Positions 19,583 through 30,121 of a DNA stretch of 64,000 nucleotides are shown in pieces. Source of the DNA: Cryoendolithus antarcticus (taxonomy: Eukaryota; Ascomycota; Dothideomycetes; Cladosporiales; Cladosporiaceae); assembly GCA_002077065.1 (NCBI GenBank), contig NAJO01000032.1, positions 124,001-188,000 of the forward strand. Reading direction: 5' to 3'. Within the stretch, counting starts at the first letter, position 1, and the number at the start of each line of letters is the position of its first letter. The notes under the pieces were generated by a model. The model was given only the letters and a program-made list of their open reading frames with translations. It searched no databases and had not been told where the DNA came from. The position numbers and the translations under genes were made by a program.

Positions 19583-22474
19583 ATGGATGGCATCCTGACC
19601 GGCCTCAACACCGCTCAGCGCACCGCCGTCACATCAGAAGCATCCGTGCTACAAGTGCTCGCGCCACCTGGCTCAGGCAAGACCAAAACACTCACAGCAC
19701 GCGTCGCGTACTTCATCGCCCATCGGCAGCTCAAGCCATGGAACATCATCGTCTGCACATTCACCGTCAAGGCCGCGCGGGAGATGCAAGAGCGCATTCG
19801 TGGCTTTGTCGGTGATGAAGTTGCGAAGAAGCTCAAGATCGGTACCTTCCATGGGATCGCTTTGCGCTATCTTCGCCAGTATGGCAAGCATGTCGGCTTG
19901 GGCGACAACTTTGGAGTGGCTGATACTACGGACTCGAAGGATATTGTGAAGCGAATCATCGTCCAAACCCAATCCGAGCTGGACCCGGCAGCTGCGAGGA
20001 ACCGGATCTCAGCGCAGAAGTCGAAGGGTGTGAGCGCTGAGCAGTTCGCGAGCATCGTCAGTAAGAACGTAGAGCAACGGGATTTCTCGCAGGTATTTTC
20101 GCTGTATCAAGCTCAGCTAAAGGCTTGCAATCTGCTGGACTACGACGATCTACTACTGGTCTGCGTGGAATTGCTGCGGTCGCATCCGGAATGCGTGGCG
20201 AACGTGGAAGCTCTCCTTGTGGACGAATTTCAAGACACAAATGGTGTGCAGTATGAGCTCATGAACCTGCTGGCACAGAGACGGAATGTCATCACGATTG
20301 TTGGCGATCCCGATCAGAGCATCTACGGCTGGCGGTCTGCAGAAATCAAGAACCTCGGACGCATGAAGGAGCAATGGTCAGACACTTTGACAGTAAACCT
20401 CGAAGAGAACTACCGGTCATCTGGAGCCATCTTACACGCAGCTCAGAAAATCATTGAGCAAGATGAGAGTCGCCCACCGAAGAAGCTACAAGCGACGCAT
20501 GGTATCGGACAGCGACCGGTACTTCGCAAGCTGCCGCAGGCAAGACATGAAGCGGACTGGCTGACATCGGAGGTCAAGCGGATGAGAGCTCTGACGGGCA
20601 ACATGCTCGAGCTCAGTGACTTTGCTGTCCTGCTGCGGAGTGCAGCTCTATCACGACCGATCGAAACATCACTCGGGGCAGCTGGTATGCCCTATCGGAT
20701 GATTGGCGGTATGAAGTTCTACGATCGAGTCGAAGTCAAGATGCTGCTTGACTACCTTCGAGTCATCGACCAGCCGAGTCACAACGAAGCTCTCGCCCGA
20801 GTGATCAATGTACCGAGTCGGAAGGTTGGCGATAAAACGGTCGAGGGTCTACAACGAGAAGCCTCCAACAAGGGACTTTCGCTATGGACCCTGATTTTGG
20901 GCTTTGCGCAGGGCAGGACGAAAGTGACAACCAATCTCAACGCACCAGCCCAAAGAGGAATTGAGCAATTTGTCAATGTGGTGTTGACGCTACAAAAGAA
21001 GCTTGCTGCTGAACCCAGCGGTTTGTACGAGCTGTTTGCACAGTTGCAGAAGATGATCGGCCTGCAAGATTACCTCAAGACTAAGTACCCTGACGACCAC
21101 GAGACTCGCTGGAGTAACGTTGAGGAGCTCATGGCTTTGGCGATCGATGCACAAGTGCAAGCAAGCACGGAGCTAGACCGAGAGCAAGAAGCACACGCCC
21201 CTGCGTATGGTGAAGAGGCTGTGGAGGAATCTGCACTGACTGCATTCTTGGCAAACGCAGCACTGGCAGCTTCGATCGACGAGAAAGCAGTCGCAGACGG
21301 AGAGAAGGTCCATCAAGTGACTATCTCCACTATTCACGCAGCTAAGGGTCTGGAGTGGCCTGTAGTCTTCATACCTGCATGTTATGAAGGCAGCATACCT
21401 CACTCTCGCGCCGAAGACAACGACGAAGAGCGGCGACTGCTGTATGTCGGTATGACGAGAGCCCAGGCAATGCTTTACCTAAGCTGCCCAGGCAAAAGCA
21501 CAAGACAAGAAGACACGACGATGTCGTCGTTCCTCGAGCAGCCTGGCGTGTCCAGCTTCTTCGAAGAACACGGACCGAGCATCTCGCATGCCGAAGTGCA
21601 AAGTCTTGCAGTGACCTTGCGACGCAAATGCCCTGATGTCGCGGCTACTGCTACCACTACTGCGGCGCTGGATTTACAAGAAGACAACTATTGGCCATTG
21701 ACGGGCGAAATGCCCTTTACTGAAGCACCGTGGCAGGAAGGAGCGCATCAGAACCCTGCCGTGCCCGTCTTCGGCAACGCTCGATCAGCGTCTTGGGCTA
21801 ATGATGCGACCCACCCGAGTGAACCAATTGCTTCGGGCTTCGGCTTCACCAGCGTCAGGGACCGCTTCCAGAACTTGATGGAAGAGCAAGAAGAGAAGCA
21901 GTCGCTGAAGCTGGATCGTTTAGCCAGCAAGCACCAGGGAGGTCAAGGTCCGAAAGGCAAGAAACGGCAGATCGAAGGGCAGGGCAGCATTGCGACGTTC
22001 TTTGAGAAGAAGGCCAAGACGGTCGAGGACGCGCAGCCAGTGCCGGAGAGCGAGCTGCCTGTGTCCCTGCCACCGCACGCGAGGCCACTACGCGATATCT
22101 CGAATCTCAATCCAAAATCGATGCAATGGAATAAGCCGCCGGACAAGCCAGCATCTCTGCTCGCACACAAGCCACGCACAGCACCGCTGCATAAGAGGCA
22201 GCCGACTACTTGCGAGGCTGTGAGTCGGGCAACACATGGTAGCGAAAGTCGCACCAGCCCGACTGCTGAAGTCTCGATCGACCGTCCACGCGCATACCAT
22301 ACCGACGCAGATCTGCGTTTAGCACCAGCCAGCACAACTTCAGCAGCTCTCCCGCCGTTCAAGCCGCCTGCGAGCCTGCACACGACATCTATGCAAGCCG
22401 TAGCAGCTCGTGGACCGACTCTCGGCATGCGGCGAAGTATGCAAGGTTGGAGCGCAAGAGGAGGGAAACGGTAG
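19583..22474 (+). CDS. SRS2: Srs2-type UvrD-family 3'-5' DNA helicase
   Basis: An intronless gene of 963 residues from the ATG at 19583. Helicase motifs run in order: Q-motif LNTAQRTAV, Walker A APPGSGKTKT, Ia TFTVKAA, II LLVDEFQDTN, III GDPDQSIYGWR, IV ENYRSS, V TISTIHAAKGLEW and VI RRLLYVGMTRAQ. This is the Srs2/UvrD/PcrA family, which strips Rad51 from single-stranded DNA and limits recombination at forks. The tail of about 300 residues is disordered and holds QGSIATFF (21980-22003), a full match to the PCNA-interacting (PIP) consensus, followed by a basic patch. No clear C-terminal SUMO-binding patch is visible. The identification is firm. Confidence 0.93.
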   Translation: MDGILTGLNTAQRTAVTSEASVLQVLAPPGSGKTKTLTARVAYFIAHRQLKPWNIIVCTFTVKAAREMQERIRGFVGDEVAKKLKIGTFHGIALRYLRQYGKHVGLGDNFGVADTTDSKDIVKRIIVQTQSELDPAAARNRISAQKSKGVSAEQFASIVSKNVEQRDFSQVFSLYQAQLKACNLLDYDDLLLVCVELLRSHPECVANVEALLVDEFQDTNGVQYELMNLLAQRRNVITIVGDPDQSIYGWRSAEIKNLGRMKEQWSDTLTVNLEENYRSSGAILHAAQKIIEQDESRPPKKLQATHGIGQRPVLRKLPQARHEADWLTSEVKRMRALTGNMLELSDFAVLLRSAALSRPIETSLGAAGMPYRMIGGMKFYDRVEVKMLLDYLRVIDQPSHNEALARVINVPSRKVGDKTVEGLQREASNKGLSLWTLILGFAQGRTKVTTNLNAPAQRGIEQFVNVVLTLQKKLAAEPSGLYELFAQLQKMIGLQDYLKTKYPDDHETRWSNVEELMALAIDAQVQASTELDREQEAHAPAYGEEAVEESALTAFLANAALAASIDEKAVADGEKVHQVTISTIHAAKGLEWPVVFIPACYEGSIPHSRAEDNDEERRLLYVGMTRAQAMLYLSCPGKSTRQEDTTMSSFLEQPGVSSFFEEHGPSISHAEVQSLAVTLRRKCPDVAATATTTAALDLQEDNYWPLTGEMPFTEAPWQEGAHQNPAVPVFGNARSASWANDATHPSEPIASGFGFTSVRDRFQNLMEEQEEKQSLKLDRLASKHQGGQGPKGKKRQIEGQGSIATFFEKKAKTVEDAQPVPESELPVSLPPHARPLRDISNLNPKSMQWNKPPDKPASLLAHKPRTAPLHKRQPTTCEAVSRATHGSESRTSPTAEVSIDRPRAYHTDADLRLAPASTTSAALPPFKPPASLHTTSMQAVAARGPTLGMRRSMQGWSARGGKR

Positions 22475-22567
22475 CTATGGAGAAGCTGTTGTGTGTCGTC
22501 GCTTCATCCAAACATACAATACGAGCTTTGGCATAGCATCATGAAGTCATCGCAGTCTTTTGCTAAA

Positions 22568-23374
22568 TTAGAGCGCTCCTGCACTCTTGTCATCCTCTCC
22601 TCCCATCACCACACCCAGCCTCTCCATCCCCGCCTCGAATCGCTCCACAAGCGCTCCCAATCCCTGGCTCGTCCTATCATTCCCTGCTGTATCCGCATGT
22701 CCCGTGTTCCCCGCGATATTGATCATGACGCCATCTCCCTTCCCTGCTCCCCAGCTCGGCGCTGTGCCTACCTCCGTTCTCAGGCCTTGAAATGCTTCAC
22801 TCAAACTTGTCACTCCTGCGACAGTCCTCCCATCGCCCTGCAAATCTACCACCACAACTCTTTGCTCTGGCTCGTCTGTGCCGTGTAGCGTTGTATCCTC
22901 ATGGTCTTCTATCGCTTGCAGAGCTGCGGCCGTAAGCGGACTCCCATCAGGCTCGTCGTCGGCGAAGACGTAGTGAATTGTTGGGTGGTGGATCTCGCCG
23001 GATAGAGGGTCTATGATCAAGGCGAAGAGGGGGCGGAAGGGCGCAGCGGGGGTAGTAATTAGCGGCTCAGTCGCTGGGGGAAGTGTGGAGGCGCGGGTGT
23101 CCCAGACCGCGAACGTAGGGGCTAAGGCGGGAGGTGATGGACTGGCTTGCTGAAAACTAGCAGCTTGACGGTCGACTATGGCGCGGGCGCTGGCTATGCA
23201 GTCGATAAGTTTGGGGTCCATTTTGTGTGTTGAGCGAAGGTGGTCCTCACCTTGTTTGGACACTCCGCCTTCCGCCTTTCGCTCTTGCCGTGAGTCATCG
23301 CCGAGATCATCACTCGATGCTGCCGCGGTCGTTTGCGGCGCGACTGGCTCATTCAAGACCTGTTCATTGCTCAT
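22568..23374 (-). CDS. Conserved hypothetical protein
   Basis: A frame of 268 residues from the ATG at 23374; a second possible start lies at MDPKLIDCIASARAIVDRQ, about 50 codons in, and may be the true one, because the residues before it look like linker. The core FRPLFALIIDPLSGEIHHP and IHYVFADDEP reads as a folded domain, and the C-terminal part has helix-like ALVERFEAGMERLGVVM. I know no family. The gene ends 93 bases from the end of the convergent helicase gene. Confidence 0.6.
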   Translation of the reverse strand: MSNEQVLNEPVAPQTTAAASSDDLGDDSRQERKAEGGVSKQGEDHLRSTHKMDPKLIDCIASARAIVDRQAASFQQASPSPPALAPTFAVWDTRASTLPPATEPLITTPAAPFRPLFALIIDPLSGEIHHPTIHYVFADDEPDGSPLTAAALQAIEDHEDTTLHGTDEPEQRVVVVDLQGDGRTVAGVTSLSEAFQGLRTEVGTAPSWGAGKGDGVMINIAGNTGHADTAGNDRTSQGLGALVERFEAGMERLGVVMGGEDDKSAGAL

Positions 23375-23550
23375 AGCATGGACTGTGATGTTCACTTCAT
23401 TGAATGGATGAATCGACGTTGATAGCAGTAACGCCGTCTAAAGTCCGCGATTGTCTGTGTGACTGGATGATGACAGCGTCAACGACGGATCCGTGATACG
23501 GCTAAGAAGGAAGCTTGAGAGATTGATCATATGGCTATAAAGTTACTCAT

Positions 23551-25647
23551 TCAACTTATGCCAGATCCAAACCCGTCCATCGGCTGCGAAACATCGAACA
23601 GCGCCGAAAACATTGGGTTCGACTGCCACGATGCCGGCATGCCAAAGCCCATCGTACTCTCATCGAGATCACCCATGAATGCCGAAAGATCACCAGGCGT
23701 CCGTCCCATGTCCATCGTATGAGCTTCCCCGTGCTCCTGCGCCCGGCTTGCATTGACGCTGATCGTCAGGCCATCGAACAGCGTGATGATCCAAGGAGCA
23801 GCGTCCCAAGCATCGCGCACACTGTGCAGCACCATTCGGCAATTGTCGACCACGAATCGACCAAGCTGAGATTGCGTCGTCTGTGAGCTTCGCATTGACA
23901 TGTACGACACTACGCCTGCTACGAAGACAGGCTGATAGGTCTCGTGCGGCACCATCAGTGACTGGTTCTTCATAATGATCGCTGAAGCCTGGGTGGAAAC
24001 TCGCTGGGCAGCTAGCTCGGCGAACGGAAGCTGGACACCGTTGGTATGACTACCTCCTGCAGCAACCTCGGACCCTGATACTCCGAGACTTGCGAGCATG
24101 AGATGGTGATCGTACATCATCGACAGGCAAGTCGCGAGGAGATCTGAACTTTGATCCCAGTCCACTGCCATAGGCAAATCGTTCTTCCAGGCCTGCAGCC
24201 GGTCGTACACCTGGCTCATGCTCAGAGCTTTTGGACCGGGAATGAAGCGCGCGTAGTCTATATCATAAAGTAGTAGAGACAGCCTCGCCACCTGAATCTG
24301 GTAATCTGCGAATGAAATCTTCAGTGGGTGATCGGCTGTCTCCAATATGTGGGCATCGACTTCAAAGTCTTGGAGTGTGAGCATCTCTGCATCGCCATGC
24401 TCCATGTTGATTCTGAAAGGGCGGCCGACCAGCGTCGAACAAGACGCATCTCGCACGACCAGCGTCCACCACAGTCGCTTTAGTAGACTGCGGTCTTTCG
24501 TTGACATATTGGCGCCTAGTGTCGAACGATGAATACCCAGCGTCTCCGCAATGGTAACGGCAGCGCTGATCCACGACCAGGTGTTCCAGTAGTCATTCGG
24601 GCCACCTCCCCAGAATGTGAGCATGAGCGTACTTTGCAAAACCACGATCTTGTTTCGTTCGTAATTCGTGTCGAAAAGCACCTTTGCCTTGCTGTAATAC
24701 GCGTAACGAGCATCTTTTCTCGCAGCAAATCCGGCTCGATGGATGAGTACATCAGTGCAAAAGGTTGTTGCGATGAAACAGCAGGAATGCACGATGATCC
24801 ATGGCAGCTTCTTCTGGCGATAATGATCTTCGAACTCTGGCCTGTGTACAATTGAGTAGATCGGAAGGAAGGTGTTCAGGAAGACCTCGATCAGGGCATC
24901 GTAGACATCCGGTGGTGGGTACTCGAATACATGCTTTGCTTCGAGGAACGTGATATCCTCTTGTAAGAGATGTGGAGGATGATTGAGGATTCCATCGACA
25001 TGCTGGACCGTCTCAGGGGACTCAATTGGTGGTCCAGGGTGGTGCAGGCGAGTCCGTCCACCCTCGCGCAGGTCTTCTAGTACCAATGCGAGGGGAAAGG
25101 ATTCCCCAAGATATGTAATCGAGCACTTGTCAATGGCATCTTGGCTGTTCGTTTGGCGAGTGTCTAGAAAGTGATTGAACATGCTCGCCCATGAGACTTC
25201 CTTGTGGGCCGTCCCGCTACTGACACCAGACCGTTGCGAGCCTGGCGTAGGCTCTGCAGGTGTCGTCTGCTCGACAATAGCCTCAACCTGGGACGAACGA
25301 ATGGGCGGGAAGACGACATTTGAGCCAGTCGTCGACAAGAATCCGGATGCACCGTTTGATGTGCTCCCCGTATCGCGCCGAGAACGATGCTCTGCGTTAT
25401 TGACATTTGACGCGGCCGCTTCACCACCATTCGAAGCTTGACTAGACACTGTCGGTCGTCGGCGTGCATACTGACCTCTCCTTGAGCTGATTAGCACACA
25501 TTCTTCGAGACCACTGCGCCGGCAACGGCTACACGGCTGGCCAACCGTTGATGCGTCGCATTTGACGCGCTTCTGGTTGCAGCGCGCACATGCCTTAGCT
25601 GCGCGGATCCGGCTGCTTGTCGTTGGCTCAGGAGTCTGTGAAGGCAT
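23551..25647 (-). CDS. Zn2Cys6 transcription factor with fungal-specific middle domain
   Basis: An intronless frame of 698 residues. The binuclear zinc cluster is near residues 20-51: CARCNQKRVKC, then CSRCRRSGLEEC (spacing C-2-C-6-C-8-C-2-C-7-C). The fungal-specific trans domain spans about residues 250-480, with landmarks such as YPPPDVYDALIEVFLNTFLP, AWSWISAA-like TWSWISAAVTIAETLGIHR and KRLWWTLVVRDASCSTLVGRP. This layout resembles regulators of the cutinase/xylanase type. The protein should bind CGG-containing DNA in the nucleus. It sits at the edge of a run of metabolic and transport genes and could regulate them; that is inference from position only. Confidence 0.92.
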   Translation of the reverse strand: MPSQTPEPTTSSRIRAAKACARCNQKRVKCDASTVGQPCSRCRRSGLEECVLISSRRGQYARRRPTVSSQASNGGEAAASNVNNAEHRSRRDTGSTSNGASGFLSTTGSNVVFPPIRSSQVEAIVEQTTPAEPTPGSQRSGVSSGTAHKEVSWASMFNHFLDTRQTNSQDAIDKCSITYLGESFPLALVLEDLREGGRTRLHHPGPPIESPETVQHVDGILNHPPHLLQEDITFLEAKHVFEYPPPDVYDALIEVFLNTFLPIYSIVHRPEFEDHYRQKKLPWIIVHSCCFIATTFCTDVLIHRAGFAARKDARYAYYSKAKVLFDTNYERNKIVVLQSTLMLTFWGGGPNDYWNTWSWISAAVTIAETLGIHRSTLGANMSTKDRSLLKRLWWTLVVRDASCSTLVGRPFRINMEHGDAEMLTLQDFEVDAHILETADHPLKISFADYQIQVARLSLLLYDIDYARFIPGPKALSMSQVYDRLQAWKNDLPMAVDWDQSSDLLATCLSMMYDHHLMLASLGVSGSEVAAGGSHTNGVQLPFAELAAQRVSTQASAIIMKNQSLMVPHETYQPVFVAGVVSYMSMRSSQTTQSQLGRFVVDNCRMVLHSVRDAWDAAPWIITLFDGLTISVNASRAQEHGEAHTMDMGRTPGDLSAFMGDLDESTMGFGMPASWQSNPMFSALFDVSQPMDGFGSGIS

Positions 25648-26224
25648 GTAGACGGTTCATGCTGCAGGTCAAGTCGAGCAAGGGGCCCGCGCTCTTCATA
25701 CAGCCGTGCTCAGCATCGCCCGGAATATCAAGGTCGGTCACGCCTCAAGTTGCCGATCCCGCGACCCCTCCTCTTGGGAAGACTAGAAACATTTCATATC
25801 CGATTTCGTCCGGCGAACACTCGACTGATGGCAACGGTGGTGTTGACCAGGCGTCATGAGGACCATACGAGCGCCTGATGTGATGTCTCGCGCAGTCCAT
25901 GTGGAGATAGAACGCATGCCACAGTATGAGAGCACCGTTGGAGTCGGCATAAAGTTCATGCGCCTTCCCCAGCTTGGGTGCCAAGACACGACGTCCGTGA
26001 AGTCGGCCCTCCCAAAGTGCCCACAACGCGTCCCACTGCCACTCCGCATGATGCAGAAGCTACGCGAATGATCGGATTGACGCAATAATGGGTAGCGTGC
26101 TGTACTCGGGAATCGCGTGAGTACCAGACGTGACATCGTAAGCATCTCTTTCCATTGTTCGTACAGCCTCCCCTTCCACACAAGCAACACACTCTCATCA
26201 ATTTCGAAGCCATCATCCAGCATC
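25648..26224. other. Divergent promoter region of regulator and SDR enzyme
   Basis: 577 bases between two divergent genes. A minus-strand frame of about 150 codons exists but has no domain-like content. No repeated operator stood out. Confidence 0.4.
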
Positions 26225-27417
26225 ATGGCAATCAAAATCTTCATGTATGTGGCCAGTTTTCGTCAGTTTCACGAAGATCACGTACTGAAAGCAACAGCAC
26301 GGGCACGACGGGCTACATTGCCGGGGATACATTTTCACTCCTCCAGTCCAAGCATCCCGAATATGAGTACTCTGCTCTCGTGCGATCCGAGGACAAGGCC
26401 AAACTCGTGAAGAAAGCATACCCCTCGACACGGACCGTGATTGGTGGCCTGGACGACTCGGAACTGCTGCAGGAAGAGGCATCAAAAGCGGACATTGTGC
26501 TACGTATGTACTTCTACTCGTCCATGAGGAAAGGGCGGACTGACGCAGTACAGATGCGGCCGATGCTTCGGATCATGAAGGGGCGGCAAAGGCGATCGCA
26601 GCTGGTTTGCTCAAGGGCCACAGCAAAGAGCATCCTGGCTTCTGGCTACATACAGGTGGAACAGGCATCTTGTGCTGGGAAGACATGGACAACAATCGTC
26701 TAGGCGAACACTCGGACAAGGAGTACAACGACTGGGACGGAGTTGGCGACTTGACAAATCTACCGGACTCTGCTTTCCATCGCAATGTAGACAAGATCGT
26801 ACTGCAAGCTGGTAAAGATCACGGTGATGTGGTCAAGACTGCGCTGGTGTGCCCGCCAACTATCTACGGTATGCTACGAAACAAATGGCAAGAGGTAGAC
26901 CTGAACTGACATACAGCTAGGACGAGGCAGAGGACCAGTATCGGTTCGAAGTCGCCAGGCCTATGAGCTCACCAAGCTCATATTGAACGAGAAGTACATT
27001 CCCGTTATCGGTGAAGGCAAGGCGCGATGGAACCACATCCATGTCGCAGACCTGGCTGAGCTCTTCTTGCTTCTGGTCGAAGCAGCCGCCGCAAAAAAGC
27101 TCGACGCAGAGCTTTGGGGAGAGAAGGGCTACTATCTGTGCGAGAGTGGAGAACACCTGTGGACTGAGCTCGCTGTCAAGATCGCCAAAGGTGCTGAAGC
27201 GCTTGGCTACGTGAAGGATCCGCAGAAAAAGAGTCTTGCTCGACAGGCAGCTCTCGACGTTGCGGGGTTCGAAGCTATCAGCTGGGGACTGAACTCGAGA
27301 GGCAAAGCCATTCGAGCTGGCAAGCTGCTGGGTTGGAAGCCTACGTCGCCGTCTATCGAGGATGAGGCGCCGAACTTCGTCAGGGACGAGTATGTGCGCC
27401 TCCACGCGAGCTCGTGA
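26225..27417 (+). CDS. NAD(P)-binding extended SDR / nucleotide-sugar epimerase-like protein
   Basis: Exons 26225-26244, 26298-26503, 26554-26868 and 26921-27417 give 345 residues; introns are 53, 50 and 52 bases. The first join rebuilds the Rossmann signature ITGTTGYIAG (TGxxGxxG). Later landmarks are FWLHTGGTGIL, CPPTIYG and WNHIHVADLAELF, as in atypical SDR proteins of the NmrA/epimerase group. I do not see the usual YxxxK catalytic pair in its normal place, so it may be a redox sensor or a reductase. It diverges from the Zn2Cys6 regulator. The fourth exon's acceptor was chosen (CTAG, not ACAG) because only it keeps phase. Confidence 0.85.
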
Positions 27418-27964
27418 GCGCGTAGTCTCCACTCAAGGAACCGTAGTAACGCACGCTCCATTACGGTGCAGTGACCCACCGCTTCTAAAGATCAGACCGA
27501 TTCGAGCAGCCACTTTCACTTTGCACTTCGCATTGGCGCCCCAAATCACCATCTTACAGTAGGTCTGGACTCTGCTGACGAACCGGTCGATCACACGCCT
27601 CCTGCGTAGCGCGCTTCACCACGTGCGGATCTGTCGCATGGGTGAGACCTCTGCCACCCTAGTCGCCTAGTGCCATCTACGGCGACTCCATTGGCAGGGT
27701 GGAGAGGATCTGGAGCTAGCGTTACACTTCCCATGTGGAGACCACGCCAGCCAAATTACATGTGGGAGCGAGGTGCAAACCCATATAACCGATAGCCACT
27801 CTTGCATCAAGTAGCCGGCACTCGGCAAGCACGCCCCGCACTCCACATGACTTGCATTTCGACATGCATTGCATTGCCGTACGAACATCCCTGCTAGAGA
27901 CATAATTGAGATCTAGTAGCACGAAGGCAAGTAGGAAATATGGTTAACCAATTCACATCACAAC
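27418..27964. other. Intergenic
   Basis: 547 bases between two plus-strand genes; only short frames. Should hold the dehydrogenase promoter. Confidence 0.4.
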
Positions 27965-29297
27965 ATGAGGGCGCTACGATTTCACGGGAAGGGCGATGTG
28001 CGCCTGGACGACATCCCAATCCCGTTCGTTTACGCCTAGGCTTCTATCGTCACTAGATACTGACTCGATTCCAGACAATGCGGGCCCAGAGAAGTCCGTC
28101 TGAAAGTGGCTTACTGCGGGATTTGTGGTAGGAGCTTGAGCTGCGAAATCAGGGGCAAACAGCGACAGATGCTGATACGACGTCGATAGGCACTGATGTC
28201 CATGAGTATCTGGATGGACCAATACTGCTTCCCAGCCATGATAAGCCGAACAAGTTCACTGGAGCTGGCCTTCCGCTCACTATGGGCCACGAGATGAGTG
28301 GTATCGTCACGGAGGTCGGAGGTGATGTCAAGTCTGTCACAGTCGGCCAGAGAGTCTGCGTGAATCCTGCGACTGGCTGCGAGCACCAAGGACGACCTGA
28401 TTGCGAGTTATGCGTAGCAGGACGACGCAACATCTGTACCTGCTCTGCCTTTTATGGCCTTCAATGTGCCGCAGGAGGCTTCGCAGACGAAATATGCGTC
28501 GATGCTATTGCGATTAAGCCTCTTGCAGACCATGTCTCCTTGAAGCTAGGCGCAATGGCCGAGCCTCTGGCTGTTGCTTCGCACATGGTGCAAGTGTCTG
28601 GCTTCCGGAAAGGGCAGAATGTAGTCGTTCTGGGCGCTGGTCCAATCGGTTGTGCACTTACATTGCTACTCAAGGAGGTTGGTGCAAGGTGCATCCTCGT
28701 CAGTGAAATGGCAGAGTCCAGGACTATTCAAGCGAAGGCATGTGGAGCGACCAGGGTAGTGCATCCAATGCGAGACGATGTACTAGCGGTCACTCTGGAC
28801 ATGATGGCCCCAGGCGCGGACGTCGTATTCGATGCTTGTGGGATCCAAAGCACACTCAACACTGCCCTGGATTGCACGAAACCAGGCGGTACAATATTTG
28901 GTGAGTGATATTGCCAAATGGCCACTGCATGGAACAGCTTGACTGATAATCTTATAGTATGTAACGTTCAAGCGCTCCAAGCTGTCGTGCACTAACATAC
29001 AAGTCACAGAATGTTGCAATCCACGAAAAGCCTCTGCAGATCGACATGAACCGTATCACGCTATCGGAGAAGAGGATACTCGCGGGTAACGCCTACACGA
29101 ACGACGACTTCGACACTGTTGTCCGACTACTTGAGAAGCGGGGACCGGAGATCGAGAGCTTTATCACGGCTGTTGTTCCATTGGAGCAAGCCGTGAGGGG
29201 TGGTTTCGAGGAGCTTGTGCATCACAAGGCGCAGCATAGCAAGATACTGATAGAAGTCGGTGGCGAGCTACGTGAGCGTATCTCGTCGTCGCTCTGA
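27965..29297 (+). CDS. Zinc-dependent medium-chain dehydrogenase (butanediol/polyol dehydrogenase-like)
   Basis: Exons 27965-28023, 28075-28127, 28190-28900 and a last exon 29010-29297. The catalytic zinc ligands are in YCGICGTDVHEY and TMGHEMSG; the structural zinc loop has C-E-H..C-E-L-C..C; the cofactor fold shows LGAGPIGCA. This is the group of (R,R)-butanediol, sorbitol and xylitol dehydrogenases, which oxidise secondary alcohols with NAD(P). The join of the last exon does not close in phase with one intron: a GTGAGT donor at 28901 leaves one base, while the last exon (NVAIHEKPLQID) needs phase 0. An 8-base micro-exon at 28955-28962 would fit but needs a poor GTTCAA donor. So this end is unsolved. 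Confidence 0.85.
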
Positions 29298-30121
29298 GAC
29301 AATACTTTCCCGAGAAGATTTGGCTTGACGCTCTCATGTCTACAGCGGAGGCACAGCGGATTGGCGCTTCTCGTGGAGCTGCGCTGAGGTCTAGACCTGC
29401 CAATCCGAACGTATGAGACTGTCCAACGCCAGCATGGGCGTACCCACTGGGCGGTCCATTGTATGCAAGGCGGGTACGGTCGGAGTGCGAGGCAGTGCCA
29501 GACGATCTAGAACCACGTATTCCACCGCTGAAATAGCGTACTGGTCTGCGCTGTGGCTGACTTGGTTCGAAGCACTTCACACAGGGCAAAATCTTGGAGA
29601 AGCGGAGGTAAGGCTGCATCGAAGCCCGCTGAAGCGTACGCTATATTGGCATCGCCTAGATCCATTGATTCGTTCGCTCGGTCATGTCGGCAGAGTGCCG
29701 GCGACATGCTGTCTCACACCTTGGCACCACGCTACTCCACACGGGCACTTCTCCGTAACCGATCAACTCGTGCATACAGCCGTATCGATCCTGGTCAGAA
29801 GCACGTTTTGCGCCCTGCTCATCTGGACTAATGATGTCCCTATCTGCCGGCTAACGATGTAACGACCATGGACAAGGATCTCCGCATCCGCGTCGAAGGC
29901 GTCTGCCTTTCCATAGAAACGGCAGAGGATCTGGGCTCCAATAACGAAGATTATAGTATGACTCGTGGCATAGACTCGCGGCCGTTCACCATACAGTACT
30001 CCACATCCCCATGGGGGACCCCATGCTCTCACTCTTCTCTTAATTTCCTCTTGAACGAGACGGTTTCCTCAACGATCGACTGTACACATCACTTTGTCCG
30101 AATACTTTTCGCAACGCAAGA
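29298..30121. other. Intergenic, no supported gene
   Basis: 824 bases with frames up to about 150 codons on both strands, none with domain-like content. The part near 30040-30121 is likely the leader of the sugar porter. Confidence 0.4.

Noticed and set aside
29413..29862. 149-codon plus-strand frame between dehydrogenase and porter
   Set aside because: No domain-like content; overlapping frames of similar size on the other strand.
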